Shown piece by piece: positions 60,551 through 64,000 of a DNA stretch of 64,000 nt. The notes under the pieces were generated by a model. It worked only from the letters and a program-made list of their open reading frames with translations, was not told the DNA's origin and did not search any database. Position 1 is the first letter of the stretch. The number at the start of each line of letters is the position of its first letter. The translations under genes and the position numbers were made by a program. The DNA comes from UBA2336 sp964419145 (GTDB lineage: Bacteria; Bacteroidota; Bacteroidia; Cytophagales; Cyclobacteriaceae). The stretch spans positions 1 to 64,000 of the forward strand of contig CAYQOM010000011.1 of assembly GCA_964419145.1 (NCBI GenBank), read 5' to 3'.

Positions 60551-60617
60551 AACCACATAGAAACATAGGGCACATAGTTTTACCAACAAGCTATGTGTTC
60601 TATGTACCTATGTGGTT
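60551..60617. repeat. Multi-block hairpin repeat, copy 1 (left of the gap)
   Basis: Three successive helices pair: AACCACATAG/CTATGTGGTT, ACATAG/CTATGT and CACATAG/CTATGTG, with two-base bulges between and a 13-base loop. It lies between the convergent creD and pruA genes and could end both transcripts. A near-identical copy follows the N gap. It is followed by 26 bases that repeat the last codons of pruA. Confidence 0.85.
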
Positions 60618-60643
60618 TATTATTATTCCTTATCCAAAAACGG

Positions 60644-60653
60644 NNNNNNNNNN
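60644..60653. other. Assembly gap (10 N)
   Basis: Ten N bases separate two near-identical stretches of about 100 bp. The left one ends and the right one continues at the same base of the pruA 3' end (CCAAAAACGG), which indicates contig ends that overlap but were not merged. Confidence 0.97.
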
Positions 60654-60663
60654 AATTATTTTT

Positions 60664-60733
60664 AACCACATAGAAACATAGGCCACATAGTTAAGTTTGA
60701 TAAGTGCTATGTGTTCTATGTACCTATGTGGTT
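60664..60733. repeat. Multi-block hairpin repeat, copy 2 (right of the gap)
   Basis: This has the same three-helix design as the copy at 60551-60617, with identical arms except one base in the arm junction and a different loop (about 16 bases). It ends six bases before the pruA stop codon. Confidence 0.85.
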
Positions 60734-60738
60734 TATTA

Positions 60739-62370
60739 TTATTCCTTATCCAAAAACGGATAACGATAATCCACTGGCGGAACAAAGGTTTCCTTGATGG
60801 TGCGCATGGACGCCCAACGTAGTAGGTTTACTTTGGCCCCGGCCTTATCATTTGTACCCGACCCCCTGGCGCCACCAAACGGCTGCTGACCAACCACGGC
60901 ACCGGTAGGTTTATCGTTGATGTAAAAGTTGCCGGCTGCATTGCTCAACTTCTTCGTGGCTAACTCAACAGCATACCGATCTTTAGCAAAGATGGATCCC
61001 GTTAAGGCATAAGGCGAAGTACTGTCGACTAACTCAAGTGTTTGTTCGAAGTTTTCTTCGTGATATACGTATACGGTTAACACCGGCCCGAAAATTTCTT
61101 CACACATGGTAATGGATGAAGGATCTTTCGTTTCAATAATGGTGGGTTCAATGAAGTAGCCTTTCGATTTATCGTACTTGCCACCGGCAATAATTTCGTT
61201 CATCGGATTTTTGCGCGCAGTTTCAATGTAACCGGTAATCGAATCAAAAGCCTTTTCGTCAATTACCGCATTGATGAAGTTTCCGAAATCTTCCGTGCCA
61301 CCCATCTTAAAGGTTTTCAAATCTTCGAGCACATATTTCTTCACATCGCTCCATAAGTTTGAAGGTATGTAGCAACGCGAAGCAGCCGAACATTTTTGAC
61401 CTTGATACTCAAACGCACCACGCGAAATGGCTGTAGCCACTTCTTTCGCATTCGCGCTTTTGTGTACCATAATAAAATCCTTTCCACCTGTTTCGCCCAC
61501 AATGCGTGGATAGGATTTATACTTCTGGATATTGCTGCCGATGGTTTTCCACATGCCCTGAAACACTCCGGTACTTCCGGTAAAATGTATACCCGCAAAA
61601 TCTTTGTGATTGAAAATTACATCACCGGCATCGGGTCCACTTACATACACCAAATTGATAACACCATCGGGTAAACCCGCTTCTTTCAATACCTGCATGA
61701 TCACATTCGCGGCATAGATTTGCGTATTGGCTGGCTTCCACACCACGGTGTTGCCCATCATGGCAGCACTGGTGGGCAGGTTGCCCGCAATGGCTGTGAA
61801 ATTAAATGGCGTTAAGGCAAACACAAAACCTTCCAACGGACGATACTCCATGCGATTCCATATGCCTGGTGATGACTCAGGCTGCTCGTGATAAATCTGG
61901 CTCATGAAGTACACGTTGTAACGCAAAAAGTCGATCAGCTCACACGCTGAATCAATCTCTGCCTGAAACGCATTCTTTGATTGGCCTAACATGGTGGCCG
62001 CATTGATTTTATATCGGTATGGTCCTGCCAGTAAATCAGCTGCTTTTAAAAAGATACTCGCACGATGCTCCCAGCCCAAATTGGCCCACAGTTCCTTCGC
62101 ACCCAAAGCCGCATTTATGGCCTGCTCCACATGTTGCTTATCACCAACATGAAAATGCCCTAGAATATGTTTATGATCATGAGGCGGACTCAGTGATTTC
62201 TTTTTATCCGTACGAACTTCCTCCGCACCAATGTACATGGGAATATCCAACACCTGGTTGCGCGCCTCCTGAAGCGCCTTCTTTAAAAGCTCGCGCTCTT
62301 TGCTGCCGGGGGCATATGGTAAAACAGGTTCATTTTTAGGTACGGGAACATTGAAAAATCCTTTAGGCAT
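60739..62370 (-). CDS. pruA: L-glutamate gamma-semialdehyde dehydrogenase
   Basis: This 543-aa enzyme matches the single-function P5C dehydrogenase family: NVPVPKNEPVLPYAPGSKER at the start, ALTPFNFTAIAGNLPTSAA, catalytic-region Glu in IVGETGGKDFIMVHKSAN, the nucleophile Cys in YQGQKCSAASRCYIP, and PTGAVVGQQPFGGARGSGTN near the end. It oxidises glutamate semialdehyde to glutamate with NAD in proline breakdown. No proline dehydrogenase gene is adjacent. A TAACTTTG -7-like element lies at 62416-62423 on the minus strand. Confidence 0.94.
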   Translation of the reverse strand: MPKGFFNVPVPKNEPVLPYAPGSKERELLKKALQEARNQVLDIPMYIGAEEVRTDKKKSLSPPHDHKHILGHFHVGDKQHVEQAINAALGAKELWANLGWEHRASIFLKAADLLAGPYRYKINAATMLGQSKNAFQAEIDSACELIDFLRYNVYFMSQIYHEQPESSPGIWNRMEYRPLEGFVFALTPFNFTAIAGNLPTSAAMMGNTVVWKPANTQIYAANVIMQVLKEAGLPDGVINLVYVSGPDAGDVIFNHKDFAGIHFTGSTGVFQGMWKTIGSNIQKYKSYPRIVGETGGKDFIMVHKSANAKEVATAISRGAFEYQGQKCSAASRCYIPSNLWSDVKKYVLEDLKTFKMGGTEDFGNFINAVIDEKAFDSITGYIETARKNPMNEIIAGGKYDKSKGYFIEPTIIETKDPSSITMCEEIFGPVLTVYVYHEENFEQTLELVDSTSPYALTGSIFAKDRYAVELATKKLSNAAGNFYINDKPTGAVVGQQPFGGARGSGTNDKAGAKVNLLRWASMRTIKETFVPPVDYRYPFLDKE

Positions 62371-62424
62371 AACAGATGAAATTTTGAATTGAATGAATGC
62401 GTTTCAAACAGGCGGCAAAGTTAA

Positions 62425-63120
62425 TCAAAGCAGCGTACAAAGCTCCTTTAAACTTTGTATTTCATGGTTAACGTCTGCTTCATGCTTAACCCCATCCGGA
62501 TTAAACAATACCGTATCAATCGAAGCATTTTTAGCCCCGGCTATGTCGGTCAGCACGTTATCACCAATCATTACGGTGTTATCCGCTGTCGCTTCATGTA
62601 ACGCTAACGCGAAGTGAAAAATTTCCGGTGCGGGCTTTTTATGTCCGGCCCGTTGAGAGGTAATCACATGATCAAAATAAGAACCGATTCCCGATGAGGT
62701 AATTTTTACGCGTTGCACATCTTCAAACCCATTGGTAATTACCGTTAATGCGTAACGTCCGGCCAGGTACTCCAAGGTTTCAATGGCATGGGGCATCAGG
62801 TTCCCTTTTTTCGGGCATTCGGCCAGGTAATCTTCCGAGAGTTTTCGGTTCAGTTCGCCATCCGTAATGCCAAATGGCTGAAGGATTTTTTTAAAACGCT
62901 CCTCGCGGATTACCTCGCTGGTAATTTTTCCATGGTCGTATAAATGCCAGAGCTGCGCATTCACTTCCCGAAAGGTTTCGTGAAATCGGGTAAAGGCATC
63001 AATGCCTCTTTCCTGCAAGTGATAATGCTGGTACAATTCAAGCAACGTTTCGCGGGCGTTGGTTTCGTAATCCCAAAGGGTGTGGTCTAAATCAAAAAAA
63101 ACAGTAGAATAATTTGGCAT
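62425..63120 (-). CDS. YjjG-family HAD noncanonical pyrimidine nucleotidase
   Basis: From the ATG at 63118-63120 the protein has 231 aa; a TTG two codons upstream is unlikely. HAD motifs are FFDLDHTLWDYE (Asp10, Asp12), VITNGFEDVQRVKITSSGIG (motif II Thr), the Lys in HKKPAPEIFHFAL and MIGDNVLTDIAGAKNASID (motif IV). The NARETLLELY cap helix and DLDHTLWD context match YjjG, a 5'-nucleotidase that cleans up noncanonical pyrimidine nucleotides. It follows the ArsR-type gene by 17 bp and is probably cotranscribed. Confidence 0.9.
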   Translation of the reverse strand: MPNYSTVFFDLDHTLWDYETNARETLLELYQHYHLQERGIDAFTRFHETFREVNAQLWHLYDHGKITSEVIREERFKKILQPFGITDGELNRKLSEDYLAECPKKGNLMPHAIETLEYLAGRYALTVITNGFEDVQRVKITSSGIGSYFDHVITSQRAGHKKPAPEIFHFALALHEATADNTVMIGDNVLTDIAGAKNASIDTVLFNPDGVKHEADVNHEIQSLKELCTLL

Positions 63121-63137
63121 GAACAAAAAATCAGAAT

Positions 63138-63527
63138 TTATTTAATCCAACCTTCCGGCTGAAGTTGCACTTTATTGATGGCCAGTTCACGATTCGAAAA
63201 CATGGTGTTATACACTTGTTGATCGGCCTGCAATTGCTGATCCTTTCGCAAAAACTGAAAAAGCTGATTCAGCATGTCCATCACCTCATCTTTAACCTGG
63301 TAAAACACCCAATGGTTATGCCTTCGGTATGAAAGAATACCGGAATTTTTCAGGTAAATCAGATGACGGGAGGTTTTTGCCTGCGTAAAACCCAATATTT
63401 GCTCCAGGTCGGATATGCACATTTCACCATTCTGAAAAACCAGGTGTAAAATGCGCAGGCGCGATTCATCGGCACAGGCCTTGAAAATTTGCGTTCCTAA
63501 CGCCAGATTAAAATTTTTTAATCGCAT
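63138..63527 (-). CDS. ArsR-type winged-helix transcriptional regulator
   Basis: This 129-aa protein has the ArsR fold: IFKACADESRLRILHLVFQN, then the recognition region MCISDLEQILGFTQAKTSRH and LIYLKNSGILSYRRHNHWVF as wing. One Cys is present in the position of the ELCVCDL metal site (EMCISDL), but the second Cys is replaced by Ser, so classical alpha-3 metal sensing is doubtful. A C-terminal extension of about 35 residues is unassigned. It is divergent from the exported-protein gene at 63636. Confidence 0.9.
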   Translation of the reverse strand: MRLKNFNLALGTQIFKACADESRLRILHLVFQNGEMCISDLEQILGFTQAKTSRHLIYLKNSGILSYRRHNHWVFYQVKDEVMDMLNQLFQFLRKDQQLQADQQVYNTMFSNRELAINKVQLQPEGWIK

Positions 63528-63595
63528 GTCAGAACTTTAGCATACCGTTCATCATCTCAAAGGTATTGAAATTAGGCTGTTATACCTTGAATCCT

Positions 63596-63603
63596 TATTT
63601 TTG
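63596..63603 (+). promoter_or_regulatory. -7 element candidate for the exported-protein gene at 63636
   Basis: TATTTTTG matches TAnnTTTG and lies 33 bp before the GTG start. No TTG stands at the expected -33 distance. Confidence 0.4.
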
Positions 63604-63635
63604 AAGCCGAGGGAAAATCAAAAAAAACTGCATTT

Positions 63636-64000
63636 GTGAAGCGTATCATTATCCTTTCAGCCTTTTTTCTGTTTTGCACGGCAATCGTATCGCAGGCGCA
63701 AAGTCAACGCAGAATTATTCAGCTTTCGGGTATTGTATTGGCTGAAGAGGCAAATGGCGACATCCTGCAAATTCCCGGAGCTCACATTTATGTACCCAAA
63801 GCGGGTCGGGGAAACATTACGAACAGTGTAGGTTTCTTTTCCATGCCCGTATTGGCTGGGGATAGTGTGGTGATCAGTGCCGTTGGATATGAGCGTCAGT
63901 ATTACATTGTTCCGGAACACACCAGCGAATACCTCACGGTAGTTATTGAGTTGGTTGAAGATGTTACCTACCTGAAAGAAGTGCAGGTAATGGCATTTCC
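63636..64000 (+). CDS. Exported CarboxypepD_reg-like domain protein, N-terminal part (truncated by window edge)
   Basis: The open frame starts at GTG 63636-63638 and runs off the window end (121 codons). The translation gives a signal peptide (KRIIILSAFFLFCTAIVSQA), then a carboxypeptidase-regulatory-like domain with LSGIVLAEEANGDILQIPGA, HIYVPKAGRGNITNSVGFFS and VISAVGYERQYYIV, closing with the VTYLKEVQVMAF strand that precedes plug domains or a downstream unit in this family. It may be a short exported protein or the start of a larger receptor. There is no ATG alternative near the signal peptide. Confidence 0.85.
   Translation, partial: MKRIIILSAFFLFCTAIVSQAQSQRRIIQLSGIVLAEEANGDILQIPGAHIYVPKAGRGNITNSVGFFSMPVLAGDSVVISAVGYERQYYIVPEHTSEYLTVVIELVEDVTYLKEVQVMAF

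Overview
The window looks like a chromosomal segment of a Bacteroidota bacterium, most likely order Cytophagales. Evidence: a SusC/SusD polysaccharide utilisation locus (PUL), DUF4199 and WG-repeat proteins, a GlmU-family LbH transferase, a cysteine-free type B L31, many lipoproteins with a Cys lipobox, and promoters of the Bacteroidota TTG-N19-TAnnTTTG type (clearest before rpmE at 14216-14245 and before the creD operon at 58093-58122). One 10-N assembly gap lies at 60644-60653.

Left part (1-14150). A truncated typA, a carboxypeptidase-regulatory-like protein and an RlmI-like methyltransferase face a remarkable gene at 2421-3935: a DUF559 (Vsr-like) nuclease domain joined in frame to a TrmH/SpoU RNA methyltransferase. 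The linker is built of three 115-bp copies of a palindromic repeat module, a copy of which also sits in the intergenic region at 505-692. Then follow a 33-aa membrane miniprotein, a Usp-like protein and orphan response regulator, a membrane LuxR-type regulator/DUF4199/reductase operon, a heme oxygenase under a perfect 9-1-9 Fur-type palindrome, and a packed envelope operon (Wzi-like OMP, MsbA-like ABC exporter, small membrane protein, GmhA-like isomerase, YifB).

Middle part (14151-35399) is mostly housekeeping: rpmE, GlmU-like transferase, holB, cyclophilin lipoprotein, RmlD-like reductase, DUF2927 lipoprotein, NSS transporter, PafA-like phosphatase, WG-repeat protein, a conserved helical protein, single-domain response regulator, ALDH7, a PIF1-like helicase with a C-terminal HTH, HtrA protease, Hsp20 and an SSS symporter.

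The PUL (51496 down to 35455, minus strand) is a nine-gene run: susC, susD, a LamG-repeat surface lipoprotein, a GH144-type enzyme with Ig domains, a GH43-like protein with discoidin and FN3 modules, a second GH144-type enzyme, GH3 beta-glucosidase, sulfatase and an SGNH hydrolase, closed by a 13-bp hairpin. GH144 plus GH3 points to beta-1,2-glucan; the sulfatase is atypical. Directly upstream on the same strand is a probable regulator of unusual build: a 7TMR-DISM membrane sensor fused through a coiled coil to the zinc-ribbon/HTH part of an IS1595-type transposase. The susC leader holds four copies of GTTGCA.

Right part (53813-64000): membrane-anchored HIRAN protein, tRNA-Asn, CNNM/CBS protein with a PiT phosphate transporter carrying a PhoU-like tail, a creD operon with two matching palindromic operators, the gap with duplicated hairpins, PruA, YjjG-like nucleotidase, an ArsR-type regulator, and the start of a GTG-initiated exported protein running off the end.
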